Origin: Hyperoodon ampullatus
Lineage: Eukaryota; Chordata; Mammalia; Artiodactyla; Ziphiidae
NCBI GenBank assembly: GCA_949752795.1
Contig: OX457063.1
Span: forward strand, 70,517,783 to 70,581,782
Length of the DNA stretch: 64,000 bases
Direction: 5' to 3'
The position numbers were made by a program, and so were the translations under genes. Below are positions 35,577 to 47,089 of this stretch, piece after piece. The notes beneath the pieces were generated by a model that worked only from the letters and a program-made list of their open reading frames with translations, was not told the DNA's origin and searched no databases. The first letter of the stretch is position 1, and each line of letters begins with the position of its first letter.

Positions 35577-35654
35577 AAAACTAAGTAACAAGAAAAAATT
35601 ACCCCTCACATTTAACTACGGCTCCCCTTCAGAAACTGGAAATCAGTATTTAAA

Positions 35655-35682
35655 AAATCACCTAGGAGTGATAGGTGATTTT
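35655..35682. repeat. short perfect inverted repeat (hairpin)
   Basis: AAATCACCTA (35655-35664) and TAGGTGATTT (35672-35681) are exact reverse complements around a 7-base loop; one further A-T pair extends the stem. No terminator or RNA role can be supported in this context. Confidence 0.7.
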
Positions 35683-36886
35683 GATGAAATCAAAGGTAGG
35701 AGTTTTTGATGAAATCATCAGCTCTTACTGACATACCAATATTTCCTCTTCACGTTAAGAATACACAGGCCAGTAAAATAGTCAAAGCTTTTATTTATAA
35801 AGTTTTATATCATTTTACAGTTAGCTTGGGAGAAATTAAAATTTGACATAGGTAACACAGAAGTGATACAGTGGAAGCAATGGAATCAAATTTGTTATGA
35901 TAATTATTAGTGTGAATTTATGTATGTTTTCTTCATGTTTTTTTCCCATTGTCCATTGTTCCTAGCCTATTTCCATAACAGTTGTCTGGGGTATTGTGTC
36001 TGTATTATGCCTCTTTTGACTATCATTATGCATGAACTCCTCATTGCTTCACAGGGGAAAGTGGACTATTTTATTCCAACTAAGTGCTACAAAAGGGATA
36101 ATTAACCTAATTTTTTTTTTTCTGCTTGAGAATCGCATCACATTACATATGAAAATTTTTAACTTGGGTATCAGGGAGCTCCATTAAGCATTCAACCATG
36201 CAGGATGGTGACAAGTGGTGTGAAACATCATTAGAACACATTTATTTTGGCTTCAATGATTCTCTCAAGTTATTTGTTTGTTCTTGACTGACTTCATTGT
36301 TGATAGTGTCAGAAGAAGAAATATTCACCACATCTTCAAAATTCACTGTATTTCTTTTCTCCCTTAAAAAAATTTTCTTTTTATGGAGCCTGGTACTCAC
36401 TCATATCAGTATATTGTTTTCATCTGCATAACAATTAATGGTAATTTACTAAATCTTTGATCCTGATGGAACTTCAGTAATTCTTTAGTGTAATAACTTG
36501 GAGCCGAGTGAAAAACACCAACCCTATCAAAAGCAGATGATTTAGCATATACGGAAGAATCTCTCTGTCGGCTTCCAAATGTAAGTACCTTAAGATACAT
36601 CCTAAAAGCACAGATTGCCTTTAAAAGTTATAAAATATAGGAAATAGGAAGAAAAGACAGTATGGGTATATTCTTTATACATATCCTTTCACATTCTGGC
36701 TTATGAAAATTACTAGTTACTTTTCAAGATTCCATATTTACAGAAAAACATAGGAGACACTAAAGTAAATATGGACATTACCCCCAAATGTTGAAAATAT
36801 GCCAAAGTAACTACACAGTTGTTTTTGTTGCTTTTAATCCCAGTAAAATTTTCAAATTCTTTTCAGGCTGTTACTTTAATTGAAAG
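35683..36886. other. no feature recognised
   Basis: Unassigned AT-rich DNA. TTTTGATGAAATCA is repeated just after the hairpin (35679 and about 35704). Confidence 0.45.
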
Positions 36887-37090
36887 TAGAGGTCAGCAAA
36901 CTATGGCCTACTACCTGTTTTTGTAAGCAAAGTTCTGTTGGAACATAGCCTCATCCATTCACTTATATGGTATCTATGGCTATTATCCTGCTGTGGTGGC
37001 AGAGTCCAGTAGCTGCAAGAGACTGTATGGCCTGCAAAGCCTCAATTATTTACCATCTGGCTCTTTACAGAAGAAGTTTGCTGATCTTGC
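36887..37090. mobile_element. hAT-type non-autonomous DNA transposon (MITE)
   Basis: Terminal inverted repeats AGGTCAGCAAACTATGGC (left) and GAAGTTTGCTGATCTTGC (right). The interior has TGTTTTTGTAAGCAAAGTTC, TGTTGGAACATAGCC and CTGTATGGCCTGCAAAGCCT. This is the familiar mammalian 'gtcagcaaactttttctgtaaagggcc' hAT-Charlie-type repeat. No transposase is present, and an 8-bp TSD is not evident. Confidence 0.8.
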
Positions 37091-37259
37091 CTTAAAACCT
37101 TCTGATGGGAGAAAATTTTCCTAGAATAGCTTGAGGAGTCACCATGTTCTCTAACTTTAACAAGATGGTAGATTCCCAATATCACTAAGTATTTTTACCC
37201 TCTTCTTAATTTTTTAAAAAGAGATTTTTTTAGTGAACTTTATATTGAAATATAGCACA

Positions 37260-37955
37260 CACGCCAGAAGAGATGAAAGTGAAAATGATAAAAATGATAG
37301 AAAATAAGTCTTGGCGAGGATATGGAACAGCTAGAATCTCATACATTGCTAGTGATTGTGAAAATCAGCACAGCCACTTTGGGAAAAAAATGTTTGGCAA
37401 TATCTAGTAAATCTGAACATATACATGCTCTATGAGCCAGAAATTCTGTTCCTAGATATATATTCAACTGTATACTGATATTCTCCAAAAAACATGTATT
37501 AGAATGTTCATAGCAATGCTATTTGAATTAGCCAAAAACTGGGAATGGCCCAAACACCCACTAACAGTAGATTGATAATATAACATGTAATATATTTGCA
37601 TAATGGAATACTACACAATGATAAAAATTAAACATCTATAATTCCACACAACAGCGTGAATAAATCTCTCAAATACAATACGGGCTGAAAGGAGCAAGAT
37701 ACAAAATTGTACACATTATTCCTTTTATATAAATTATGTAAACAAGGAAAAGTAATCATTTTGTAAGAGGTGAGGATAGTGGTTGTCTTTGGGGTTGGTA
37801 GTGACTGGAAAGGAGCACAAAGGAGGTTTCTGAGGTACTAGTACTGTTCTGTTATCTGGCAGCTGGTTACATGGTGTGTTTGTTCTTTAAAATTTATCAA
37901 AGTGTATACTTATAAGCATTGTAGTTATGTATAATATTTTAAATAAAAAAAACAG
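37260..37955 (+). mobile_element. old L1 3' portion (L1M-type)
   Basis: Sense L1 ORF2 end and 3'UTR motifs: AGTCTTGGCGAGGATATGGA, GCCAGAAATTCTGTTCCTAG, ATGTTCATAGCAATGCTATT, AATGGAATACTACACAATG. Then comes GGTTACATGGTGTGTTTGTT, and the relic ends with AATAAAAAAAAC. Frames are destroyed. Confidence 0.88.
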
Positions 37956-38272
37956 TGTATCCCTGGAAATATCATAGGTTGGTGCCATCTTCAAAGACTT
38001 GAAAACCATATATATATGATGATTCTTTTTGGCCCATACGAGAAAAATAGGCTCTTAGAGAATGACAGTGTATTATCATAAACTTGATCAGGTCTTGATT
38101 TAAGTTGTTGCTACTATTTCAGATACCACTTCTTTAGCTGGACTGAATCAACTCAGCCTCTGGCTTCTGGTATGCAGCTATTGATCTGGCAAAAGCTGTT
38201 TTCTCTATATTGATTAGCAAAGACCACCAGAAACAATTTGCTTTCATCTGGCAGGACAGCAGCACACCTTCA

Positions 38273-38446
38273 TTGTCTTACCTCTGTCTCTTTGTCTTAA
38301 TCTAATACCCAGCAACCTTTATCAACCTGCCATCCCACACATCCTGGGGACATCTATTTTTTGTCTTACCTCTGGCTCTTTGTTTTAATCTGGTACCCAG
38401 CAATCTTAATCAACTTGCCATTCCACATATATTGGGGACATATGTG
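38273..38446. repeat. 88-bp tandem duplication, two copies
   Basis: Unit 1 (38273-38360) and unit 2 (38361 to about 38446) both run TTGTCTTACCTCTG..., CTCTTTGT.TTAATCT, ACCCAGCAA.CTT.ATCAAC and GGGGACAT, with about a dozen differences. The divergence suggests an old duplication. Confidence 0.88.
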
Positions 38447-39294
38447 TGGTCTACTATATTGATGTTATTTTATTGTTTGAAAATGATAAACAGGTTTCCT
38501 GAGTGCTTTTATAAGACACAAGTGTGCCAGAAGGTAGGGAAGACTATACCTCATGAAAACTCTTGCACTGCTTCCTTGGGAAGTTTCTAGAGCTCCAATG
38601 GCAAGGCTTATGTTGCGATATTATCTTCTAGTGAAAACAATGTTGCACATTGTACTCTCAACACTAAAAGCTTGGTGGGCATTTTTTTGTATTAGAGACA
38701 GTATATAGGATGTCTGAATGTGCTCTACAATCCATTTAATATTTAATCCAGCTTTGAGAGGATGCCAGAGCAAGAAAGTGCTCTGAAGATGGTTCTAGAT
38801 ACAGTGTAAGCTGCTGTACACTGGAATTTTCTGACCCAGCATATCCAATGGTACTTAAAATTTTTGTGGTTGTTAGAAGTGCTAACTATCATATCTTTTG
38901 AGGCCCAATAGTAGAATTATAACACAAATGCTTTGGATTTGGGGAAAAAAAGTCATGCCTTCTTCAAATAACTGTTCTATTTTTGTGAAAGAGATTCAGC
39001 TTTACTCCTGAGCCCTAGGAGGTCTAAGAAGCCCCTCCTCAGTGGGTATTTTCCCTCTCATCATGCCATAATATTGGGCAGGTATAGCAGCCCAAGACCA
39101 AATGCATCTTAAATTGAGCTAAGCAGCTCCTAAAGGTGCAAAGAGATTGCAAGTGTAGGTGACTCTTAGGATCCCATGTGTGTATGTGTGTTGCTTTGCC
39201 TATCCTTAAAGTACATATATGACCTCAGAAGAATTTCGTAAGATCTGTAGACAGAAGTTTAAAAACTAGTGCTACATGTAATAATATTAATCTC
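38447..39294. other. no feature recognised
   Basis: Unassigned DNA without a repeat call. Confidence 0.45.
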
Positions 39295-39605
39295 ACAGAT
39301 ATAATGAATAAAAGAAGCAAGACACAAAATGGTATATATTATATGATTCCATTTACAGACTTTTTAAGAATAGATACAACTATTCAATGGTGTTAGAAGT
39401 CAGAACAGTGTTTTTTTTTTTAATGTTTAAAATTTTTTTTAGAACAGTGTTTAACTTTGGGAAAGTATTAATAGGATAGCACATGGAACCCTCTGGGGTG
39501 TTAGAAATACTTGTTATCTTGATATGGATGAGTTATGCATATATTGTAAAACTCACTGAGTTAAACACTTAAAATTTGATTTGCTCAAGTAAAAAAAAAT
39601 TAAAT
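39295..39605 (+). mobile_element. old L1 3' end with a small T-rich insertion
   Basis: L1 3'UTR motifs: AAGCAAGACACAAAATGGTA, TATATGATTCCATTTACAGA, GATGAGTTATGCATATATTG, AAACTCACTGAGTTAAACAC, then a poly(A). A 27-base T-rich insert (39414-39440) is bounded by a 12-base direct repeat AGAACAGTGTTT (39402-39413 and 39441-39452). Confidence 0.8.
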
Positions 39606-39727
39606 ATTAAAATGAGAGATCAGAGAGAATTTTCACAAATCTGCTCCTCATTTCTATATAATGGGTCTAGCTAAGATGTTATGATTGGATAATAAGTTTT
39701 AAAACATGGTTTTTAAAAATAATAAAA

Positions 39728-40288
39728 GATCACAGCCATGATATAGGGTCCCCAAGACAACCTCCAGGTTCAATGATTCACTAGGAGCGCACACATAATA
39801 CAGCATAATGTTGTACTCACAAATATGATTTATTGCAGCAAAAGGATACAAAGAAAAATGAAAGAGAAAAGGCACATGGAATAAAGTCCATAGGAAACCA
39901 GGCACAAGCTTCCAAGAGTCTTGTCCCATTGGAGTCACACAAGATGCACTTAATTTCTCCAACAACGGATTATAACAATACATGTGAAATACTCTCTACC
40001 AGGGAAGCTCAACAGAGACTCAGTTCCCAGAGTTTTTATTGCGGGCTTGTCACTTATGCATCTACTAGATATGTAACAAAAGTTCAGACTCTTAGGAAAA
40101 AAGCAGGTGTTCAGGATAAACCACATGGTTTGGACAAAGAGTATAGGTACAGTGAGCCATTCTTATCAGGTAATGGTGGGAACCCTTCCCACAATCCAGG
40201 TCCCCAGATATTAGCCAACCAACCTTGCAAGCAGGCCTTTCTAAAGATAGCAGTCTCAGGCCTGAAGAGTTAACTATTTTCTGCATAG
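39728..40288 (-). mobile_element. LTR relic, antisense
   Basis: Matches a mammalian LTR I recognise by phrases, here reversed: GATTTATTGCAGCAAAAGGA (reversed poly(A) signal region), CAGGCACAAGCTTCCAAGAG, CTACCAGGGAAGCTC, AACCTTGCAAGCAGGCCTTT and a terminal CCTGAAGAGTTAACT. The family name is uncertain (ERV class). No retroviral gene remains. The 146-codon plus frame at 39833-40273 and the 94-codon minus frame at 39699-39983 lie across this LTR and show no known domain. Confidence 0.65.
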
Positions 40289-41479
40289 CAACAGAATACA
40301 GGCAGGTCCACTACAGTCTCCAGTACTTCAAGAATGGAGATTTGATTTAGTCTACTAAGTAAGAATCATGACTAGCTGAGCTGATGGATGAAGGGTAAGG
40401 ATACTCAAAACATGTGGTAGAAAACAGAAGATAAAATATCAATTATGGCCTCATGATCAATTTCAGAAAGGAGGAAATTAGTAGTTGTGGATGTTCTTTT
40501 TCTGCCAATATAATAAAGTTATTGTTGATTTAATCCATAGATTAAATTTTATTTTTATGAATGTGTGTTGTAACTAAATTGGCAGAAGTTATCATCACAC
40601 AGAGGATGGGACTTGGGGTCTCCTCTTTGAAAGGAAGTAAGCAGATTTTTATTTTACAAGAGTTGATTGCATGATGTTAAGCAGAAGCAAGTTGTTCTAG
40701 GTCTTTTTTGTTTGCAAGGATAATATGGTTAGAATATAGATGCTGAGTAACCAAAGTAGGGAATTATGCTACTTTTTTTCTTGGCAAACTTTTCCCTTTA
40801 TAGATCTTCCCCTTTTCTGATGGGCTGAAAATGTGGGCCTACATTTCCCAGAGTCTCTTGTCTCTGAGGATCTGAATTCTGCCACACTTTGCCAAGGAGA
40901 TGTACTCTCATAAGAACTGAAAGGGGAATAGGAGTCAGAAGCCATTTTCTAAGAGTAGTAACATAGAGTGATGGACTCCTGCAACTGTGAGGATTTGCAG
41001 AAACCTTTATGTGTTTCCCTGAAAGTAACCTGCTCCGTTGCCAGGGCGTCTGATTTCAGAAGTAGTTCCCACAATTCTAACTAGCGTAGGAACAGCAATT
41101 TCTTTCTTCTTAGCACCACAGTGATGGTAGTAAATCTCAAAGCTAGCAGTGGTCTCTTCTGTCTGTTTCTCCTCTAGCACTTACACTGGTTTTGTAAACA
41201 CCTAATCCCCTACATTAAATTCTTTCTGCTTATAAAGCCAAGTGTGGCTTCTGCTTTACTTGACTTTCTGTCTATGCATTTTTTTTTGGTTATAAATTCT
41301 AAAATCTTGTGCCTTCCCCAAATCAACACAGTTATTTCTATATTTACCACAGCAAGAGAAAAGAAAGACAAGAACATCATGCAGGGCTTGACCCAGAAAT
41401 GACATCACTTTCACTCAGATTTAATTGCCTATAAATAGTCATATCCCCCTGCTCCCCATCCACAAACAACAGGGACCCA
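40289..41479. other. mostly unassigned; possible MLT1-like patch
   Basis: About 40820-41095 resembles a decayed MLT1-like LTR (CTACATTTCCCAGAGTCTCT, then a Gly-poor non-coding stretch), but the end motifs are missing. The rest is unassigned. Confidence 0.3.
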
Positions 41480-42540
41480 GTGAGGTGTAAACTTCAGTAT
41501 GCTTAGAAAGGAATGGAGAACTAGATGTTTATGAGCATGACATGTGAATTTGTGGGAAGAAAAATATTCCAGATAAGGATAAAATAAATTACTAGGAACC
41601 TGAGGCAGGAAAATATCTGACATATTCAAGGACGAGTGAGGATGCCAGTGTGGTTAGAACTGAGTGACTGAGAAGAGAGTCACAGGAGATAAAGTCAAAA
41701 GTAATGGTGGGTAAGATCACAAAGTGATTCCAAGGTCCTGATGAAGATTTAGACTTTTAATCTGAATAACTCACAAATATACTAGAGAGTTTTAAACCTA
41801 GGAGTGACATGATCTGACCTGTATTTTAAAATTGATTTGCTTTTGTCACTCTGGCAAGGAGACAAGCAGTTTGTAGTTTATTGACATAATCCTGATGAAA
41901 GATAATGGCTTATACCAGGGTGGCAGCTGTGGGAGTGGTGTGCTTCTGTGTATATTTTGAGTATGTAGTCACAGGATTAATTGATGGACTGAATGTGCTA
42001 TATGAGAGAAAGGAGTGAATTAAGGATGACTTCAAGTTTTTGGCCTGAACAACAGCAGGGATAGAGTTGCTCTTAACTTGGGTGGCATAGTCTTCAGAGG
42101 AAGCAATTTGGGGGGATATTAGAAGCTTGGTTTTAGGTGTGTTATGTTTGAGATGAAAATTCTAAGTAAAAAGATTAATATATGAGTTTGATGTGCAGGA
42201 CTAAGATATATTTTAGAGAGGTACATTTTGGAGTCATCAAAAATTAGATAATAATTAAAGACATGAAACCAGGTGGGATCACCTGGAGAGTGGACATAGA
42301 CAGGGAAAAGTAAAAGAGCAAGGACTGAGCCCTAAGATGCCTCCACATTAAGAAGTTGTGGAGATGAGGCGGTACCAGCAAAGAGACTGAGAAGCAGAGT
42401 CCAGTGAAATAAGAGAAGAGCAAGACAAGTAGGTTATCCTAGAAACCAAGTGAGGGAGATGTTTCAATGGGGAGAATGAATAGATAAGTCAAATGATGCT
42501 GCTAGTCAAGTAGCAAGAGGCTTGAGAATTGACTTTTAGC
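41480..42540 (-). mobile_element. L2 fragment, antisense, reverse transcriptase region
   Basis: Follows the reverse L2 consensus for about 1 kb: AGGAGTGACATGATCTGACC (41802), GATGACTTCAAGTTTTTGGC (42026), GGATCACCTGGAGAGTGGAC, ACTGAGCCCTAAGATGC and AACCAAGTGAGGGAGATGTT. The RT catalytic site at 42233-42238 still encodes two aspartates on the minus strand (reading IFDDSK where L2 has YADDSQ). Stops and frameshifts elsewhere inactivate it. Confidence 0.85.
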
Positions 42541-44640
42541 TTCAATGATATGAAGCATCTTGATAATAGCAATTTCTATGAAATGATGTGAGTTAAAGCA
42601 TGATAACAGTTTTCTATACACATTTTATGCTTTCCAAATATTTTACCGTGATTCTTTTTCCTCTTCATTAAAGAAGTCATCTTAATTCCTTATTCCAGTT
42701 ACTGACTCTACTCCTTACTGTATCTCATTTAATATTTCTTAATGGTGTAAATTTTGTCTTAAATTTGCTTTCTTCTTTTATTCTTGTTTCATGTTCTTTA
42801 GGTTCTTTTCCATTCCTAGAGGATATAAACTTAATTGGCATACATTTTTCTTCTATTTCCTGAAGGTATATATTTTTTCTAGAACATATTTTTTAGTCTT
42901 TCCTTTCTTCCTTATTCCTTTCCCTTTCTGCTGTCATTCTGTCTGCCTACCTACCTTTCTTAGTGATTTTGAAGAGTTGCTTTTCATTGTATCTAGCTTG
43001 TTCATGAACATCTCTAGTTGGAATTTTTATTTGCCTAAATGTAACATGGTTAGATAGTGCTTGAAATCTGTTTCCTCTTTGCCCAACTTGTCTGGTTCTT
43101 ACTTATGTTTAGCTTCATCAATCTAAGATGAAAGTAGAATCAAATTAATTGCATCCTACACTTCCTTTTATAGCAACTATCAAAAAAATAGCTCACAGAC
43201 AGCAGTATACAGTCTGCTTAGTTAAAGACTGTCAAATAATGGAGAGAACATGGATTATATTATTATGGTGTAACACTCAAGTCATCTGAATCACTGTGGC
43301 ACAACTTCTCCTGAGTGAAATAAGGTATTAGATTCAATTATTTCTAAAGCCACTCTGGATGAAAATTTCTGTTTCTGATTACTTTAACATATGCCTTGAC
43401 ATAGAATGGAATATTCCATTTTTTTTCAATTCCACAAATATTTTATTACATTTTTCAATATATTAAATCTTAAGGACACCAGTGCACTTTGTTCTGGTTA
43501 AAAACTTACTTTACAGAGATATTAATATAATAAGAATCAAAGAAGATGGCTGACTTTTACATATAAGGCATTATAATACCCTAATCTTTCTTTTTTCTCA
43601 ACACCAAAACATTAAAGCACAAATATCACTCAACGGTTTCACTCATAGAGAACAATTTTTTAGTCCAATTACAAAAAGTTATGATTAAATGCTAACCTAT
43701 TTGTAGACATATTAAATAGGTTAAAAAAATTTTTTTACTTAAAAAAATTATAGTTAAGGAAAATAAGCCATTCACTTGACTGACACTAAACACAACTGTA
43801 TTATTTGAACATCATATTAACTTTCCCTTAAATACCTTCAAAAACTACCACTAATTTTATTCTAATTTTCAGTGCACAGTGAGTGACGTGAGTGTAATTT
43901 TCTGATTGAAAACACAATGCCCTTCCCTCTCAATGTACAAATGCACTTCAGTTTTCAATGCAGCAGAGTAAAATCTTCCTTCCTAAAACTTTGGAGCTTA
44001 TTGCAATTATAATGAAATAGGCAAGGTGGCTTTTGTTTAAGTGCACATGTGACTTTGGAGAACTGCTTTGGAACGAATAATATTTTCATTTTTCTGCTTC
44101 TCAACAGCAGCTACCTCCTTTCTGGGATATAAATGCCATCTGAACCAATGACTTATTTCCAATCAGATAGCAAATGCAGACTGAATTCTTGCAGTTAGGT
44201 TAATAGAAACCCAAATATTTTCATACAGATTAATAACACAAGGATTTATTGAAGCATGAGAACAGAGCATTATTTTTCCAATATTTATTTTTAAATGTAA
44301 TAAACAGATCCTGGTGACTGCCACTAAATTAATTCTTGGATCCTCTTACTAGTCCTGTGATAAACACTAACAGTAAATTTCCTGGAATTGTGGGGAAATT
44401 CAATAATTTCATTTATGCTGATTGAGATAATTCTGGAATGATCATGTCAGCCACTGATCACTTCATACCTCAGCATTCTTTAAAGCATCCAAGTATATTA
44501 GACTGTACTAAATAGTACCCATATGTGTAGATATAGCAGAAGATGTTGATTTTGTACAGAAATTTGTTTTTGTACTGTGTAGCTAACACAAATATTGATA
44601 AATAGTAGGGTTTCTAATAGAGCCCTGAAGTGGGAGTCCA
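42541..44640. other. no feature recognised; repeat-poor
   Basis: No family could be assigned. 42790-43057 is T-rich with an 88-codon frame of low-complexity F/Y/S composition. 43880-44170 has balanced composition and no repeat signature, which could fit a conserved non-coding element. Confidence 0.4.
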
Positions 44641-44644
44641 AAGT

Positions 44645-44785
44645 TGGTTTTGAATTGTGACTCCTGCATTGGCTAGTGTTGGGAGAGTCACTTGACTGTC
44701 CTCAGTCTCTGCTTTCTCCTTGTAAAATAAAGATTATAATACTATCTGTCCTAACTAGGTCATTAGGTTTGTTGATGAGAGCCAT
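44645..44785 (+). mobile_element. MIR SINE relic
   Basis: TTTGAATTGTGACTCCTGCA, GGGAGAGTCACTTGACTGTC, CTCAGTCTCTGCTTTCTCCT and TGTAAAATAAAGATTATAAT match the sense MIR. Confidence 0.82.
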
Positions 44786-45313
44786 GGCAGCACTTCCAGG
44801 AGATTTTATGAAGAAATGTCTAGTCTTTAATGGAAGTATCACTATTAAACAAGGTGATGAAACTATTACAACTGATACCGTAGTCTACATTAAATGACAT
44901 TAAAATGCCAGACATTATACCAAATGATGTTTGGTATAATGGAAAGAAAGAAATCCACAGATATAGGGAGAAAGAGAGCAGTAGATTGGGGTAGATTCAA
45001 TATATTGAAAAAAGTTCTTTCCATCCCCTTTGTCTTCCCCCATAGAGGGAAATCTGGTTCATTTTACGTTTCCAATTCTATATTCTGTATAAGGCAGTCC
45101 TTGGACAATATTTATTTTGAAATGAAAAAAAAGGTAATTACCATTAGAATAGAAGTGTAGACTAGAGGACAGAGGGCCTCCTGCAACAACTGGTGTATGT
45201 TTGTTCTCTGCAGAAACAAGAAAAAGCCTGGATAATGCCAGGGTATGAGTTCCATAGTCTTTGCAAGGACTTCAAAGCAGCTTTATTCTGCTAGACAATC
45301 CTAACCCTGTGGG
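44786..45313. other. no feature recognised
   Basis: Unassigned. A local palindrome-like repeat ACCAAATGATGTTTGGT lies at about 44919-44935. The 88-codon frame at 44894-45160 has no domain. Confidence 0.4.
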
Positions 45314-45321
45314 GTGTGTGT

Positions 45322-45395
<74 letters not shown>

Positions 45396-45399
45396 GAGA
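45314..45399. repeat. compound (TG)n(GA)n(GACA)n microsatellite
   Basis: About 20 TG units (45314-45354, one interruption) lead into GA repeats, three GACA units (about 45374-45386) and more GA. The 63-codon frame at 45261-45452 is a low-complexity read-through (V-C and R-E runs). Confidence 0.95.
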
Positions 45400-45612
45400 T
45401 TGAATATAAAATAAAACTATTATCTATCCTTAACTATTATACAATTATGTAACAATTATGCATTTGATCAGGTATGTATCAATTAGCTTTATTTTATGTA
45501 TAAGCAACTCAAAATGTTGCTATTATGTCATTCAGTCTTCCAGTTTCATCAGGTGAAAGAATATCTGCTAATAACATTTAAAAATGGAAGAAGTGTTAGA
45601 TTTAATGTAAAT

Positions 45613-45951
45613 CAGTGGTTCTCAGGATCCTTTACATACCTAGCCTAATTTTTTTTGAGGACTCAAAGAGCTTGTGTTTATACAGGTTTATCTATTCATA
45701 TTTATCAATTAAAAATTAAAACTGACAACTTTTTAGAACAGAAAAACTATAAAAGTGTTCATTCCACTTGCTGTCACAGAGGTGGTATTTTCATACATCA
45801 TGTAGCCTCTGGAAATTCCACATACACTCAGAATGAAAGTGAAAAAGGAAAATATCTTGATGTTATTTTGAAAATATTTTTGACCTTGTGGACCCTTTAA
45901 AAGGTCTCAGTGACACCTAGCGTTTCCTGAACCACACTTTAAGAACAATTG
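45613..45951. mobile_element. hAT-Charlie MITE with 8-bp TSD
   Basis: Starts CAGTGGTTCTCAGGATCC and ends ACCACACTTTAAGAACAATTG, with inverted termini (CAGTGGTTCTCA against CAATTGTTCTTA). The interior has TTTTTTGAGGACTCAAAGAG and CTTGTGTTTATACAGG. Flanks ATGTAAAT (45605-45612) and GTGTAAAT (45952-45959) agree at 7 of 8 bases, the duplication size of hAT transposases. The element encodes nothing, and the 81-codon frame at 45655-45900 is incidental. Confidence 0.85.
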
Positions 45952-45959
45952 GTGTAAAT

Positions 45960-46819
45960 CTTTCTCCCTTTACCTGAACTGCACACATTAACCTTAACAG
46001 AAGAAGGAATGTATATTTTGATTTCTCAGTTAGATTACAGCTCCTGGAGGAAATATCATTGTTTTATGCTTCTCTCTGCTGCACAGTAGTAGGCATCCAA
46101 CCATCCAACAATCTCAGTTCATTTACTCTGTGTGCCTTGCTTTAATACTGTTATCAATTTGTCAATGAAACAATTATCATAGACATTGGGAACTATTTAA
46201 GCGCCCTTGTTATGGTAAATGTATATATCAGTCACATTAACAAGTTCATACATTTCTTATTGCCACTGTGAATTTGATTACTTTTAAGAATCAAGTGGTC
46301 TCCAAGAGTACAAATATCCAAAAGCAATGCCATCATATGCTGCAAAAGGTCACTGTTCTCCAGTCTATTTTTATTCTTAATCTGTTTCCTTTAATAGTAA
46401 ACATCTTGGAAATTGGACTTGATATTATTGAAAAAATAAACAAGAAACACTTGTACTGTGAGTGAAAAGACCTGCCTTTAAAACAATATTTTAAGGTCCT
46501 TTTTTTCTGAGCTTTTTTTCATAGGAGTTTTGTTGTATAATTACTCAGCTCTAAACACAGCTCTCTCAACCATTTTAGTTACTAAAGCCAAGTTTCTGAA
46601 GGAGCCATTTATCAAAATTACTAAGCTCAGGATGCTGAAATGGATTCATAAAAATTGCTATCATAATTTGGCCTAAATCTGTAGCTTTATAGCATTCATA
46701 GTGTGCATGGGGTTACATTAGTGGAAACATTAACTGAAAACCTGACCTCAGGTTAGAACTTGATGTCATCATAAGTAACCTGAAATAGCTTAAGCTATAG
46801 TTTTCTCTAGAAGGTAATT
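45960..46819. other. no feature recognised
   Basis: Unassigned AT-rich DNA. Confidence 0.45.
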
Positions 46820-47060
46820 ATAATAAAAGCTACCATGTGCTATGTAGCTTAATAAAATATGCTAGGAACTGTGTTCAGTTCTTATATATCTCCATTGTAA
46901 TTGATTCAGTCATCCTGGGATGTAGCTATCATCATACCCATTTCATAGATGAGGAAATGAAAGTTCAAGAGAAGCTGAGAACCATAGCAATGTCACCCAG
47001 CTAAAAAGTGACAGAATCAGGATTTGAACTCCCATTTGCTTGACATTAAAGCTGTGTTTT
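46820..47060 (-). mobile_element. MIR SINE, antisense, nearly full length
   Basis: TACCATGTGCTATGTAGCTT, ATTGATTCAGTCATCCTGGG, CCCATTTCATAGATGAGGAA, ATGTCACCCAGCTAAAAAGT and AGGATTTGAACTCCCATTTG follow the antisense MIR from end to end. Confidence 0.9.
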
Positions 47061-47089
47061 CTAATAAATGCCCTGGTGCAAAGAAGTTA

